A stretch of 64,000 nt of DNA, taken from positions 1 through 64,000 of the forward strand of contig CAJTPV010000002.1 in the NCBI GenBank assembly GCA_910578505.1, written 5' to 3'. Source of the DNA: an uncultured Oscillospiraceae bacterium. Lineage in GTDB: Bacteria; Bacillota; Clostridia; Oscillospirales; Oscillospiraceae. A program made the translations under genes and the position numbers. A model generated the notes under the pieces. That model ran no database searches. It was not told where the DNA came from and saw nothing but the letters and a program-made list of their open reading frames with translations. Positions 26,201 to 35,118 of the stretch are shown here, piece by piece (position 1 is the stretch's first letter; the number at the start of each line of letters is the position of its first letter).

Positions 26201-26854
26201 TCACACTTCCAAACGGTAGCCCACCTTGTTGACGGCCTTCAGCGTGTGCTCCCAGCCCACCTTTTTCCGCATCCGCTGGACGTGCAGGTCCACGGCCTTA
26301 CTGCCGTAGGGGTACGTGCCGCCCCAGACCCGCTCGTAGATGGTCTCCCGGAACATGGCCCGGCGGGGGTTCCGGGCAAAGAGCAGCAGCAGCTCGTACT
26401 CGGTCTTGGTGAGATTGACCTCCACGCCGTCCCGCCAGACCTGCATGGAGCGGGTGTCGATCACCAGGCCGCCCACCTCCAGCACGTCGCCGCACTTCTG
26501 GTACCGCCGCAGCACCACGTCGATGCGGGCCAGCAGCTCAATGGTCTCAAAGGGCTTGACGATGTAGTCCTCCGCCCCCAGCCGCAGGCCCTTGACCCGG
26601 TTGGGCACGGAGTCCACGGCGGTGATGAAGATGACCGGGATCTCCAGAGGGCGTATGTACTCCATCAGCTCAAAGCCGTCCACATAGGGCAGCATCACGT
26701 CCAGCAGGACCAGGTCATAGGGATTGTTTTCCAGCAGGTCGGCGGCCGCCGCGCCGTCGTAGGCGCAGGTGCAGGCGTAGCCCTCCTTGGTCAGGGCCAT
26801 GCGGATGAGGCTGGAAATGGGTTTTTCGTCCTCGACGATCAGTACTTGAATCAC
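26201..26854 (-). CDS. OmpR/PhoB-family response regulator
   Basis: A 217-residue regulator. The receiver domain has Asp9/Glu10, phospho-Asp52 (VLLDVMLP) and the conserved Lys in VKPFE; the C-terminal winged helix includes LTKTEYELLLLFARNP and VDLHVQRMRKKVG. The start is a GTG at 26854, chosen because GGGGAGGG lies nine bases upstream and the protein then begins at the normal point (IQVLIVEDE). It is the first gene of the four-gene operon and probably controls it. Confidence 0.92.
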   Translation of the reverse strand: MIQVLIVEDEKPISSLIRMALTKEGYACTCAYDGAAAADLLENNPYDLVLLDVMLPYVDGFELMEYIRPLEIPVIFITAVDSVPNRVKGLRLGAEDYIVKPFETIELLARIDVVLRRYQKCGDVLEVGGLVIDTRSMQVWRDGVEVNLTKTEYELLLLFARNPRRAMFRETIYERVWGGTYPYGSKAVDLHVQRMRKKVGWEHTLKAVNKVGYRLEV

Positions 26855-27012
26855 AGCAGGTATCCCTCCCCTTCGGTTGCTCCCCGTCAATTTACCTCCC
26901 TTTTGCATCAAAACGGCAACAATTCCCGGCTTCCCACTGTGCAACGCAAGACTGCGGATCAATCTTTATCTGCGCGGCAATTCTGGCCGGATGCGGGCGC
27001 AGGAGGGCAGAC

Positions 27013-27048
27013 GAGGGAGAAGACGCCGGACGATGCGTCTTCTCCCTC
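27013..27048 (-). terminator. Terminator-like hairpin after rpoD
   Basis: A 14-bp perfect stem GAGGGAGAAGACGC (27013-27026) / GCGTCTTCTCCCTC (27035-27048) about 75 bases past the rpoD stop. The T-run after it on the minus strand is poor (GTCTGCC), so termination may be partial. Confidence 0.6.
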
Positions 27049-27122
27049 CATATACGCGATACACAGTTCTTTTACAGCGGCTTTCGTTCCTGCCGCCGCG
27101 GACAGCCCGCGCCGTATGCCCA

Positions 27123-28415
27123 TCAGTTCAAAAAATCCTTCAGCTTTTTGCTCCTGCTGGGGTGGCGGAGCTTGCGCAAAGCCTTGGCCTCGATCTGCCG
27201 GATGCGCTCGCGGGTGACATTGAACTCCTTGCCCACCTCCTCCAGGGTCCGGGTGCGCCCATCCTCAATGCCGAAGCGCAGCTTCAATACCTTCTCCTCC
27301 CGCGGCGTCAGGGTGCTCAGCACATCCACCAGCTGCTCCTTGAGCAGGGTAAAACTGGCCGCCTCACTGGGCTCGCTGGCTCCCTCGTCGGGGATGAAGT
27401 CCCCCAGGTGGCTGTCCTCCTCCTCGCCGATGGGGGTCTCCAGACTCACCGGCTCCTGCGCGATCTTCATGATCTCCCGCACCTTGTCCACCGGCATGTT
27501 CATCTCCTCGGCGATCTCCTCCGGCGACGGGTCGTGGCCCAGCTCCTGCAGCAGCTGCCGGGACACCCGGATGACCTTGTTGATGGTCTCCACCATGTGC
27601 ACCGGTATCCGGATGGTCCGGGCCTGGTCGGCAATCGCACGGGTAATCGCCTGGCGGATCCACCAGGTGGCGTAGGTGGAGAACTTGTAGCCCTTGGTGT
27701 AGTCAAACTTCTCCACCGCCTTGATCAGGCCCAGGTTGCCCTCCTGGATCAGATCCAGAAACAGCATTCCCCGGCCCACGTACCGCTTGGCAATGGACAC
27801 CACCAGGCGCAGGTTGGCCTCGGCCAGCTTCTGCTTGGCCCGCTCCCCGGCTTTGGCCAGCTTCTTCAGCTCCGCCAGGGACGCGGCGTCCAGCTCTCCG
27901 GACTGCAGGCTGTCCAGCTGCTCCTGGGCCAGGTTGCCGGCGCTCATCTTTTGGGCCAGCTCGATCTCCTCGTCCGGGTTCAGCAGCGACACCTTGCCGA
28001 TCTCCTTCAGATACATGCGCACCGGGTCGTCGATGGAAAAGCTGTCCACCAGCGTGTTGGGGTCTACCAGCTCCTCCTCCTCGATCTCCGCGATCTCGTC
28101 CATCCGGGGCTCCACGTCGTCGGGCAGCTCCGGCAGGATATCCTCCTCGCTGCCGATCTCAATGGACAGCGACTCCAGGGAATCATATATTTTCTCCATC
28201 TGGGAGCTGTCCAGATCGATCTCGTCCAGCACCTCCATCATCTCCGTGGAGTCCAGCCGGCCCCGCTTCTTGCCCCGCGCGAACAGGTCCATGATCCGCT
28301 CGTTGCCATTGAGCAGGTCGGCGGCGGGCAGCCCCGCCACCAGCTTCTCCGGCAGCCTGGCATATTTTTTCTCGCTCTCCACTTTTTTGACCTGTTCCTC
28401 TTTTTTCTTAGTCAT
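27123..28415 (-). CDS. rpoD: Primary sigma factor RpoD (SigA)
   Basis: A 430-residue housekeeping sigma factor that directs RNA polymerase to TTGACA/TATAAT promoters. Region 1.2 includes [12 protein letters not shown]; region 2 has [35 protein letters not shown] and [17 protein letters not shown]; region 3 is VHMVETINK onward; region 4 has [14 protein letters not shown] and the helix-turn-helix [20 protein letters not shown]. Start at 28415 after GGAGGAAAG. It overlaps the dnaG stop by eight bases, the usual dnaG-rpoD arrangement without rpsU. Confidence 0.96.
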   Translation of the reverse strand: MTKKKEEQVKKVESEKKYARLPEKLVAGLPAADLLNGNERIMDLFARGKKRGRLDSTEMMEVLDEIDLDSSQMEKIYDSLESLSIEIGSEEDILPELPDDVEPRMDEIAEIEEEELVDPNTLVDSFSIDDPVRMYLKEIGKVSLLNPDEEIELAQKMSAGNLAQEQLDSLQSGELDAASLAELKKLAKAGERAKQKLAEANLRLVVSIAKRYVGRGMLFLDLIQEGNLGLIKAVEKFDYTKGYKFSTYATWWIRQAITRAIADQARTIRIPVHMVETINKVIRVSRQLLQELGHDPSPEEIAEEMNMPVDKVREIMKIAQEPVSLETPIGEEEDSHLGDFIPDEGASEPSEAASFTLLKEQLVDVLSTLTPREEKVLKLRFGIEDGRTRTLEEVGKEFNVTRERIRQIEAKALRKLRHPSRSKKLKDFLN

Positions 28416-30189
28416 TACGCTTTCCTCCATAGCCCTTTTTCTCTTTTGACCGCTCCACCGCCGCCCGCAGGGGATCGGCGCTTTCCCGCCGCTTCTCCGC
28501 CGCTCTCTCTATGACGCGTATGTAGTCGTCCATTGCCTTCTCCGCCCTGGCCATGCTGGCCGGCCGCTGCATCACCTCCGCCAGGCGGCCGATCTCCTCC
28601 GGCGCACAGCTGCCGGAGAGACTGTCCAGGGTGGCGGTCCGCCCCTCCCGTTGGGCCTCCAGCAGCAGCCGGTACACCTTGCCCAGCCAGGGGGCGCTGA
28701 AGTCCTCCTCCCGCAGGCCGCCGCACCGCCGGGCCAGGGAGGGGTCCGCCAGCAGCAGATGCACCACGCCCTCCTCCGCCGCGGCGGAGGGCTCGTCGGT
28801 ATAGCGGAGGGCCTGCGCCCTGGGCTGGTGAAGCGCCCGGACGTTGAGGGCCTCCTTCTGCAGGGCCCGCTTCTCCTGGCCCCGCTTTCGCCCCCGCAGC
28901 CGGTTGACCTCCAGCAGCACGGCCTCTTGGGAGATCCCCGCCTTCTCCGCCGCCCGGCCCGCGTAGACCTCCCGCTCCACGGCGTTGGGGATTGAGGCGA
29001 TGAGCTGGCAGATCTCGTTGGAGTAGGCAATTTTGCCGTCCTGCTCCGTCAGGTCGTACTTGGCGGCCACGGCGTCCATGCGGTAGTCCAGCTGCTTGGC
29101 GCTGCCGCTGAGGAGGGAGGCAAAGGCGGCGGGGCCCTGAAATTTGATATAGTCGTCCACGTCCTGCTTCACATACTCCCCGTCCGCCAGGCGGCGGGGC
29201 AGCTGGAGCACCCGGACAGTGAACTCGCTGTTTTTCAGCAGATCGATGTTCTTCTGGGTCGCCATCTGCCCGGCGCTGTCGTTGTCGTAGCACAGCACCA
29301 GCTCCTTGGTATAGCGGCTGAGCAGCCGGGTCTGCTCCACCGTCAGGGCGGTGCCCATGGAGGCCACCGCGTTGTCGAAACCCGCCTGGTGGAGGGTGAT
29401 GACGTCGATATTCCCCTCGCAGAGGATGATATTGGGTCTCTTGGTCTTCTTGGCCAGATGGATGCCGTACAGATTGCGCCGCTTACTGTAGACGATGGTC
29501 TCCGTGGTGTTCATATACTTGGGCTCCGACTTGTCCAGCACCCGGCCGCCGAAGGCCACCACATCCCCCCGCACGTCCAGCACCGGAAACATCAGCCGGT
29601 TGCGGAACTTGTCGTACAGCCGCCCCTTCTGGTTCTGCACCACCAGACCGGCGGCCAGCAGCTCGCTTTTGGTGTAGCCCTTCTCCAGCATGGCCGTCAG
29701 CAGGCTGTCCCAGCTGTCCAAAGACGCGCCCAGGCCGAAGTCCATGGCGGTCTTCCGCCGGATGCGCCGCCGGTTCAGGTACTCCGCCGCCGCCGCGCCC
29801 TCCGGACGGGAGAGATTCTGATAATACCACCGGGCAGCGTCCTTGTTCAGGGCCAGCACCCGCTGACGGCGGCGGCCCTCCTCCCGGCTGGCGGTGTCCT
29901 CCGGCACGTCCATGTTGGCCCGCTTGGCCAGAAAGCGCACGGCGTCGGGGAAGGACAGGTTCTCGATCTCCATGATGAACTTGAACACGCCCCCGCCGTT
30001 TCCGCAGCCGAAGCAGTGGTACATCTGCTTATCCGGCGCCACAGAAAAGGAGCCGGTCTTCTCGTTGTGGAAGGGGCAGAGGCCGAAGTAGTTGCTGCCC
30101 TTTTTGGTCAAGGCGACATAGGAGGAGACCACGTCCAGAATATCGCTGCGGCTGACCAGCTCGTCCAGAAAATGCTGCGGAAATGCCAT
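28408..30189 (-). CDS. dnaG: DNA primase DnaG
   Basis: A 593-residue primase that makes RNA primers at the replication fork. The zinc-binding domain has CPFH (38-41) and CFGCG (59-63). The RNA polymerase core follows ([20 protein letters not shown]), and the TOPRIM motif is at [13 protein letters not shown] with the LCYDNDSAG acidic patch. The C-terminal helicase-binding part is present. Start at 30189 after GGGAGGTG; a longer frame to 30324 has no ribosome site. Co-transcribed with rpoD. Confidence 0.96.
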   Translation of the reverse strand: MAFPQHFLDELVSRSDILDVVSSYVALTKKGSNYFGLCPFHNEKTGSFSVAPDKQMYHCFGCGNGGGVFKFIMEIENLSFPDAVRFLAKRANMDVPEDTASREEGRRRQRVLALNKDAARWYYQNLSRPEGAAAAEYLNRRRIRRKTAMDFGLGASLDSWDSLLTAMLEKGYTKSELLAAGLVVQNQKGRLYDKFRNRLMFPVLDVRGDVVAFGGRVLDKSEPKYMNTTETIVYSKRRNLYGIHLAKKTKRPNIILCEGNIDVITLHQAGFDNAVASMGTALTVEQTRLLSRYTKELVLCYDNDSAGQMATQKNIDLLKNSEFTVRVLQLPRRLADGEYVKQDVDDYIKFQGPAAFASLLSGSAKQLDYRMDAVAAKYDLTEQDGKIAYSNEICQLIASIPNAVEREVYAGRAAEKAGISQEAVLLEVNRLRGRKRGQEKRALQKEALNVRALHQPRAQALRYTDEPSAAAEEGVVHLLLADPSLARRCGGLREEDFSAPWLGKVYRLLLEAQREGRTATLDSLSGSCAPEEIGRLAEVMQRPASMARAEKAMDDYIRVIERAAEKRRESADPLRAAVERSKEKKGYGGKRND

Positions 30190-30341
30190 GGGTTTCCACA
30201 CCTCCCGGTGTCTATAAATGCTCCTGATAAGAGTATACAACGGGCGGGGCAAAATTCCTTCTTCCAAAGCAGATTTTTTCAAAAAAAATTTTTTCCATAC
30301 AGGAATTTCAGAAAAATCCTCCAAAAAGCAAAAAAAGACTT

Positions 30342-30369
30342 TTGAAATCCATGGAAAATATGTTAAAAT
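30342..30369 (+). promoter_or_regulatory. Promoter of the phosphopantetheinyl transferase gene
   Basis: TTGAAA (30342-30347) and TAAAAT (30364-30369) with a 16-base spacer, in an A/T-rich stretch divergent from dnaG. Confidence 0.55.
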
Positions 30370-30400
30370 AGCAGAATCAGAGGGAGAGGGGGGCTTTGCG

Positions 30401-30898
30401 ATGGACCTCGCGGTATATGGCGCTGTAGGACCCGCCGGCGGCGAGCGGCAGCTGGCCTACCGGCTGCTGGAGCTGGCTCTTGCGCGGGAATGGGGCCTGC
30501 AGCAGCTGCCGGAGATTGCCAGGGCGGAGGGCGGCAAGCCCTATTTCCCCCAGTATCCCCATATTCATTTCAACCTCAGCCACAGCCGCGGCGCGGCGGT
30601 GTGCGCTCTGTCCGGCGCGCCGGTGGGGGTGGACGTGGAGGTGCTGCGCCCACCGCCCCGGCACTTGGCGGCGGGGATGGGCGCACAGGAATTTTTCCGG
30701 CTCTGGACAGCGAAAGAGGCCTCGGCGAAGCTGCTGGGCCGAGGCATTGCCGCCCTGAGGACGCAGACGCCGGACAGCCGCTGCCAATGCCTGGAGGGCT
30801 TTCTGCCCGGCTGCATTGTCACCGTCTGCCCGGCGGCGGGGCCGGTGCGGACTATTCGGATGGATCCGCTTTTCTATGGCAAGCAGCAAAATCCCTGA
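30401..30898 (+). CDS. 4'-phosphopantetheinyl transferase, Sfp type, short form
   Basis: A 165-residue enzyme that attaches phosphopantetheine to carrier proteins. Motifs seen are FNLSHSRG, VGVDVEVLRP (Mg-binding Asp and Glu) and FFRLWTAKEASAKLLGRG (Glu and Lys). Sfp-type proteins usually run 210-240 residues. Here the gap between VDVE and WTAKEA is only about 28 residues, shorter than usual, so a loop seems to be missing. The last residues (FYGKQQNP) lie in an 83-bp dispersed repeat that also occurs at 63.7 kb. Start at 30401 with GAGGGAGAGG upstream. Activity is plausible since all acidic ligands remain. Confidence 0.8.
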   Translation: MDLAVYGAVGPAGGERQLAYRLLELALAREWGLQQLPEIARAEGGKPYFPQYPHIHFNLSHSRGAAVCALSGAPVGVDVEVLRPPPRHLAAGMGAQEFFRLWTAKEASAKLLGRGIAALRTQTPDSRCQCLEGFLPGCIVTVCPAAGPVRTIRMDPLFYGKQQNP

Positions 30899-30956
30899 CC
30901 ATCTGCTGGAAAGCCCTCTCAGTCAGCCGTGACGGAGAGGGTGTCCTGCCGGCAAT
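30874..30956 (+). repeat. 83-bp dispersed repeat, copy A
   Basis: Nearly the same sequence occurs inverted at 63680-63762. The core is a palindrome CCCTCTC-(A)GTCAGCCGTGAC-GGAGAGGG, flanked by TATGGCA-AGCAGCAAAAT on one side and CTGCCGGCAAT on the other. Both copies hold an 18-codon frame (here 30876-30932) beginning MASSKIPD; substitutions between copies are mostly non-synonymous, so it is probably not a selected protein. The repeat covers the 3' end of the phosphopantetheinyl transferase gene. Confidence 0.8.
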
Positions 30957-30994
30957 TTTGAATGGCTGCAGGCAGAGGCCCCGGCCAGGCGCTT

Positions 30995-31930
30995 TTATTG
31001 GGGCAGCGGACTGGACTGACCGGACTGGTAGATCTGCCGGTAGGCCTCCATTTTCTGGGTGAATTCCTGCTCCGTCAGGTTTACCCGGACGGCGGCTTCC
31101 GCGCAGGACAGCACGCCATCCAGCACCAGTTCCATCAGCGTATTCAGGCGGCCTTTTGCCATCCCCCTCTGCATCCCCCTCTGCATACCCCGCTGTTCGC
31201 CTCTGTTCTCAGCTCGGTCCAACACATCGCACATTGCAACAGTTCCTCCTTTCCTGACCGCTTCTCTGGCGCTCTCCTCAAATCTGGTGTCCCCTGTCAG
31301 GACTGACATCAACTTCAACGTCTCCTCCACATGGGTAATCGTCTCATGACTGGGAACATATTCCTGGTCCCGGCACGTCTGCACGAAGAAATCAGCTACG
31401 ATCCGGAAATCGCTCCTGAACATGGCGGCCTGTTCTGGGCTGAGGTGCGAAATCTCAAACACGTGCAGCCTGTACTCGCTCACATATGGCTCCAGCTCCG
31501 GCGGAATCCTGAGCAGCTCCCGCAGCGTCTTTGGCCCGTCCCAGCGTTTTTTTCCAAAGTACAGGACAATGGTAACGGCGGGATAGGGAGCCCATTTCTC
31601 CGCGCCCCGCTGCCGGTTATGTACCACCTGCTCTTTATAGGATGCCCCGTCATACGAAAAAACACGCAGGACCATGTCCTGTTCGGCCTCCGTCTGGTTT
31701 TCCAGGCCCAACAGCGCAAAGCGTACGCCGCCCTCTGTCCAGAGCTTGGAGACATCCCGCTCCTGCTCGTGAATGGCGCTTTTGATTTTCAGCTGCGACC
31801 GCTGGCCCGCAGGCTGCAGCGCGCGGGGGTGGATAACCTCCCGCCCATCGAACAGAAGCACGTTCAGGATATCTGCGAAAACATCCTCCGCCTCAAACAG
31901 CAATTTCTCTGTAATGTCCTTTTCTGCCAT
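30995..31930 (-). CDS. Rpn/YhgA-like PD-(D/E)XK nuclease family protein
   Basis: A 311-residue protein of the recombination-promoting nuclease or transposase-derived group. The putative catalytic strand is FALLGLENQT with an Asp upstream (SKLWTEGG, DGREVIHP region). The middle matches the family (YPAVTIVLYFGKKRWDGPKTL, DFRIVADFFVQ). The C-terminus has RGEQRGMQRGMQRGMAKGR, a repeated MQRG unit typical of these proteins, also visible as a short direct repeat in the DNA. Rpn proteins stimulate recombination by horizontal transfer; several family members also act as defence or toxin proteins. Start at the family N-terminus (MAEKDITEKLLF). Confidence 0.8.
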   Translation of the reverse strand: MAEKDITEKLLFEAEDVFADILNVLLFDGREVIHPRALQPAGQRSQLKIKSAIHEQERDVSKLWTEGGVRFALLGLENQTEAEQDMVLRVFSYDGASYKEQVVHNRQRGAEKWAPYPAVTIVLYFGKKRWDGPKTLRELLRIPPELEPYVSEYRLHVFEISHLSPEQAAMFRSDFRIVADFFVQTCRDQEYVPSHETITHVEETLKLMSVLTGDTRFEESAREAVRKGGTVAMCDVLDRAENRGEQRGMQRGMQRGMAKGRLNTLMELVLDGVLSCAEAAVRVNLTEQEFTQKMEAYRQIYQSGQSSPLPQ

Positions 31931-32079
31931 ATGCCCTCTCTGCTTCCTTTTATTATCCCATTATACCATATTTCCGCTTCATTACAAGGCCTCCGCACTG
32001 CCTGGACCGGAGAAATTTCGGAAGGCGCCAGCAAAACGCGAATGGCTTGACCGTCTCCCAAAGAGGGCAGGCGGCAAAA

Positions 32080-32121
32080 GGATCCCCGGAGAGTACCTGC
32101 CTCTCCGGGGTCCTGCTTTTT
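32080..32121. terminator. Terminator downstream of argF
   Basis: Stem GGATCCCCGGAGAG / CTCTCCGGGGTCC with a seven-base loop; T-runs on both strands (GCTTTTT on plus, CTTTT on minus). It ends argF. Confidence 0.85.
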
Positions 32122-32163
32122 GGGGGCGCTGTGGCGTCTTGTCTATGGCGCATACCGCCTCTG

Positions 32164-33156
32164 TCAGCAGAGGGTGGCATAGATGACGGCTTTGATGGTG
32201 TGCATGCGGTTCTCCGCCTCGTCGAACACAACGGACTGGGAGGACTCGAAGACCTCGTCTGTGACCTCCATCTCGGTGATGCCGAACTTTTCCGCGATCT
32301 CCGCGCCGATGGTGGTCTTTGTGTCGTGGAAGGAGGGGAGGCAATGCATGAAGATCGCGGTGGGCTTGGCGTTCCCCATGGCGGCGGCGTTGACCTGGTA
32401 GGGCCGCAGCAGCCGGATGCGCTCCTCCCATACCGCCTCCGGCTCGCCCATGGAGACCCAGATGTCGGTGTAGATCACATCGGCGTCCTTTGTCCCTTCG
32501 CTCACGTCCTCCGTCAGGTGGACGGAACCGTGGTTCTCTGCCGCGATGGCCTGGGCCTTCGCCACCAGCTCCGGGGCGGGGAACAACTGCTTGGGCGCGC
32601 AGGCGGTGAAGTGGAGGCCCATCTTCGCGCAGGCGATCATCAGAGAGTTGCCCATATTGTTGCGGGCGTCCCCCATATAGGTGAAGCGGAGGCCCTGGAG
32701 GCGGCCGAATTTCTCCTCCATGGTCAGCAGGTCGGAGAGCATCTGGGTGGGGTGGAACTGGTCCGTCAGGCCGTTCCAGACTGGCACGCCGGAGTATTTC
32801 GCCAGGTCTTCCACGGTCTTCTGCTCATAGCCCCGGTACTCGATGCCGTCATACATACGGCCCAGCACCCGTGCGGTGTCTGCGATGCTCTCCTTTTTGC
32901 CCATCTGGGAGCTGCCGGGGTCCAGATAGGTGACGCCCATCCCCAAATCGCTGCCCGCCACCTGGAAGGAACAGCGGGTCCTGGTAGAAGTTTTTTCAAA
33001 CAGCAGCACGATGTTTTTGTTCTCCAGATAGCGGTGGGGAACTCCGTTCCGCTTCATACGCTTGAATTCCTTGGCCAAATCCAGCAGATAGCGGATTTCG
33101 CTCGGCGTATAGTCCAAAAGAGTGAGAAAACTGCGTCCTCTGATGTTGACTGGCAT
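32164..33156 (-). CDS. argF: Ornithine carbamoyltransferase
   Basis: A 330-residue enzyme making citrulline from ornithine and carbamoyl phosphate, or the reverse in the arginine deiminase pathway. Carbamoyl-phosphate sites are STRTR (57-61) and HPTQ (about 135-138); the ornithine loop HCLPSFHD is near 272. Length and sequence fit either ArgF or catabolic ArcB. No arcA or arcC neighbour is seen, so the direction is undetermined. It follows queH by 20 bases with AAAGGAG in the gap, so the two may be one transcript. Confidence 0.92.
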   Translation of the reverse strand: MPVNIRGRSFLTLLDYTPSEIRYLLDLAKEFKRMKRNGVPHRYLENKNIVLLFEKTSTRTRCSFQVAGSDLGMGVTYLDPGSSQMGKKESIADTARVLGRMYDGIEYRGYEQKTVEDLAKYSGVPVWNGLTDQFHPTQMLSDLLTMEEKFGRLQGLRFTYMGDARNNMGNSLMIACAKMGLHFTACAPKQLFPAPELVAKAQAIAAENHGSVHLTEDVSEGTKDADVIYTDIWVSMGEPEAVWEERIRLLRPYQVNAAAMGNAKPTAIFMHCLPSFHDTKTTIGAEIAEKFGITEMEVTDEVFESSQSVVFDEAENRMHTIKAVIYATLC

Positions 33157-33176
33157 GATATGATAGCTCCTTTAAC

Positions 33177-33737
33177 TTAAATAGATTTTTCCTGATCCCG
33201 TTTGATTTGTTTTGCGTACCGCTCCTCCTCTGAGAACACGCACCCGCAGTACTTCTGCATATAGAGGCCCCGCTCACGGGCCTCTGCCTGTCCTCGTCGG
33301 AATCCCGGTCGGAAATCCCGGTACAGAAAGGGAACGCCGTACCGCTCCGCCAGCTGCCGCGCTGCCCGGCAGATGCCCTCGTGGTCCTGATAGGGACTGA
33401 CCAGCAGGGTGGTGGAAAAGGCGGTAAAGCCGTGCTCCGCAGCGTAGCGGGCCGTTTCCTCCAGACGGCAGGTGTAGCAATAGCCGCACCGGTGATCCAG
33501 ATCGCCGCCCACGGCCTCGACAAATGTACGCAGGCCGTAGTTTTCCCGGACCAGCAGCTCCAGGCCGATGGCCTCCGCGTAGCTGATAAGGGTATCCCGC
33601 CGGGCCCTGTACTCCTGGTAGGGATGGATATTCGGATTGAACCAAAAGCTGACAGGTTCGATGCCCTCCTCCCGAAGGCTTGACACACAGTAGACGCTGC
33701 AGGGAGCGCAGCAGGTATGAAGAAGCAGATGTTCCAT
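33177..33737 (-). CDS. queH: Epoxyqueuosine reductase QueH
   Basis: A 186-residue enzyme that reduces epoxyqueuosine to queuosine in tRNA. It belongs to the non-QueG family (DUF208). Motifs are HTCCAPCS (7-14, iron-binding Cys), NPNIHPYQEY, CGYCYTCRL and QKYCGCVFSEEER. No other queuosine gene is adjacent. Upstream is a good sigma-A promoter. Confidence 0.93.
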   Translation of the reverse strand: MEHLLLHTCCAPCSVYCVSSLREEGIEPVSFWFNPNIHPYQEYRARRDTLISYAEAIGLELLVRENYGLRTFVEAVGGDLDHRCGYCYTCRLEETARYAAEHGFTAFSTTLLVSPYQDHEGICRAARQLAERYGVPFLYRDFRPGFRRGQAEARERGLYMQKYCGCVFSEEERYAKQIKRDQEKSI

Positions 33738-33781
33738 AAATATCCACCTGTCGATTTATAAATATTCATTTTGCGAAACAG

Positions 33782-33810
33782 AGTATAGCACAACTATTTT
33801 GATTTGTCCA
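33782..33810 (-). promoter_or_regulatory. Promoter of queH-argF
   Basis: Minus-strand TGGACA (33805-33810) and TATACT (33782-33787), 17-base spacer, about 45 bases before the queH start. Confidence 0.7.
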
Positions 33811-33830
33811 GTCATTTTTTGTAAAACCTG

Positions 33831-33850
33831 CGCATTTTTATGAAAATGCG
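33831..33850 (-). terminator. Hairpin after trmO
   Basis: Perfect inverted repeat CGCATTTT-TATG-AAAATGCG, followed on the minus strand by CAGGTTTTAC. Likely a weak terminator of trmO. Confidence 0.5.
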
Positions 33851-33865
33851 TCCTTGCCGCCTTCG

Positions 33866-34570
33866 CTATACAGCGGCAGGCGGCTCCCCCTGGGGGACGA
33901 CCTCCCGGACCGTCAGCCGGTCCCCCTCCACGGTGAAGCGCACATCCACCCCGGCAAAGGACATGCCATAGACCCGCCGGGGGTCGTTCTGGTAGGAGGG
34001 ACGGGGGTCCTCCGCCAGCACGCCCAGCAGAGCCCCGCGCTTTTCCGCCGGCACAGCCTCCAGCAGCGGCGGCGGGCAGTCCACCGCCAGCGTCCGGCGG
34101 GGCACGGCGTCGGTAAAGCCGCCGGTGGCCTCCGGGTGGGCGTCGGCGTAGGGGATGTAGGGCTTGATGTCGTAGATGGGCGTGCCGTCCATCAGGTCCG
34201 CCCCGGCCACATGGAGGAGGGGGCCGTCCCCGCCGCCAAGCTCCACCCCCACCAGGCGCACGGCGGACAGGCCGATGGGGTTGGGGCGGAAGGGGGAGCG
34301 GGAGGCAAACACCCCCAGCCGCCGGTTGCCGCCCAGGCGGGGCGGGCGCACGGTGGGGGACCAGCCGTCCCGGACCGCCCGGCTGAACTGCCAGAGCAGC
34401 CAGATATGGGAGAAGCCCTCCAGCCCGCGGACGGCCTCGCTGCTGCGGAACTCCGGCTCAAAGATCACGGTGGAGCGCAGGGCGTCCACCAGCCCGCTCT
34501 GGCGCGGGATGCCGAATTTGGTGGAAAAGTCGCTGTGGAGCCGGGCAATGACGTGTACAGTGTGGTCCAT
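33866..34570 (-). CDS. trmO: tRNA (N6-threonylcarbamoyladenosine37-N6)-methyltransferase TrmO
   Basis: A 234-residue enzyme (TsaA/YaeB family) methylating t6A37 in tRNA. Motifs are FSTKFGIPRQSGLV, EGFSHIWLLWQF, ASRSPFRPNPIGLS and DGTPIYDIKPYIPYAD. The C-terminal region with DPRRVYGMSFAG is also of the family. Start at 34570 after GGGGGAC. Single gene, following the small membrane peptide on the same strand. Confidence 0.93.
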   Translation of the reverse strand: MDHTVHVIARLHSDFSTKFGIPRQSGLVDALRSTVIFEPEFRSSEAVRGLEGFSHIWLLWQFSRAVRDGWSPTVRPPRLGGNRRLGVFASRSPFRPNPIGLSAVRLVGVELGGGDGPLLHVAGADLMDGTPIYDIKPYIPYADAHPEATGGFTDAVPRRTLAVDCPPPLLEAVPAEKRGALLGVLAEDPRPSYQNDPRRVYGMSFAGVDVRFTVEGDRLTVREVVPQGEPPAAV

Positions 34571-34690
34571 AGTAGTCCCCCTTGTCTGGAGCGTTGATTT
34601 CAGCGCGGTACAATGCGGAATAGAGGGAGTCCGGTCCGCGCTGGACCTGACTCCCTCTGCACTTGTCTGACCTGGGCGCAATGCCCTCTA

Positions 34691-34777
34691 TTATTTCTTG
34701 AATTTGGGGTTCCACTGGAACAGCCACAGGATTCCAGCAACAATGGCCAGCGGCCCCAATACCTGAAGAATCATCAT
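34691..34777 (-). CDS. 28-residue hydrophobic peptide
   Basis: Small frame with sequence starting MMILQVLGPLAIVAGI and ending WNPKFKK: one hydrophobic helix of about 18 residues and a basic tail. AAGGAGAT precedes it. A minus-strand promoter TTGCAA-17-TAAATT (34858-34886) lies upstream. A seven-codon leader frame ends in TGA that overlaps this ATG (TGATG), which could couple translation. The hairpin AGAGGGAGTC / GACTCCCTCT (34622-34658) follows. I know no named homologue; the signals make it likely to be translated. Confidence 0.65.
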   Translation of the reverse strand: MMILQVLGPLAIVAGILWLFQWNPKFKK

Positions 34778-34857
34778 CAAAACACATCTCCTTTTTCCAT
34801 TGATTCTCTTGCCGGGTCCTCCGCGGACCCAGCGGGGAGGTGTCCCCTGTGCGCTCT

Positions 34858-34886
34858 AATTTACCACAGCTCCCCTGGGATTGCAA
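34858..34886 (-). promoter_or_regulatory. Promoter of the small peptide gene
   Basis: Minus-strand TTGCAA (34881-34886) and TAAATT (34858-34863), spacer 17. Confidence 0.5.
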
Positions 34887-34947
34887 GGAAGACTTTTTGT
34901 AGAATCAAACAAACGCCGGCCTGCCGCCGGAAAAGGAAAATCCCCTC

Positions 34948-35084
34948 TTGATTCCAGCAAAAATATCCGCTATAATGCGTTTTATAGGGGTGTTTCTTGT
35001 GCATTCCAACTATTTTTGGAAATGATGAAATATTTCTGATGCGAAATAGATAAAAATTCTTGTATAATTCAACAAAAATATCCG
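34948..35084 (+). promoter_or_regulatory. Promoter and repeats upstream of the PucR gene
   Basis: TTGATT (34948-34953) and TATAAT (34971-34976), spacer 17. A 12-base direct repeat CAAAAATATCCG occurs at 34958-34969 (in the spacer) and 35073-35084. An inverted repeat TTCCAA-N6-TTGGAA lies at 35004-35021. These may be operator sites for the regulator's own control. No other gene is in 34801-35118. Confidence 0.6.
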
Positions 35085-35118
35085 AACTTTTTTGTTCTGC
35101 TTTACAAGGAGGGACCGT

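Noticed and set aside
31140-31200. Direct repeats in the Rpn-like gene
   Set aside because: They encode the MQRG repeats usual in this protein family.
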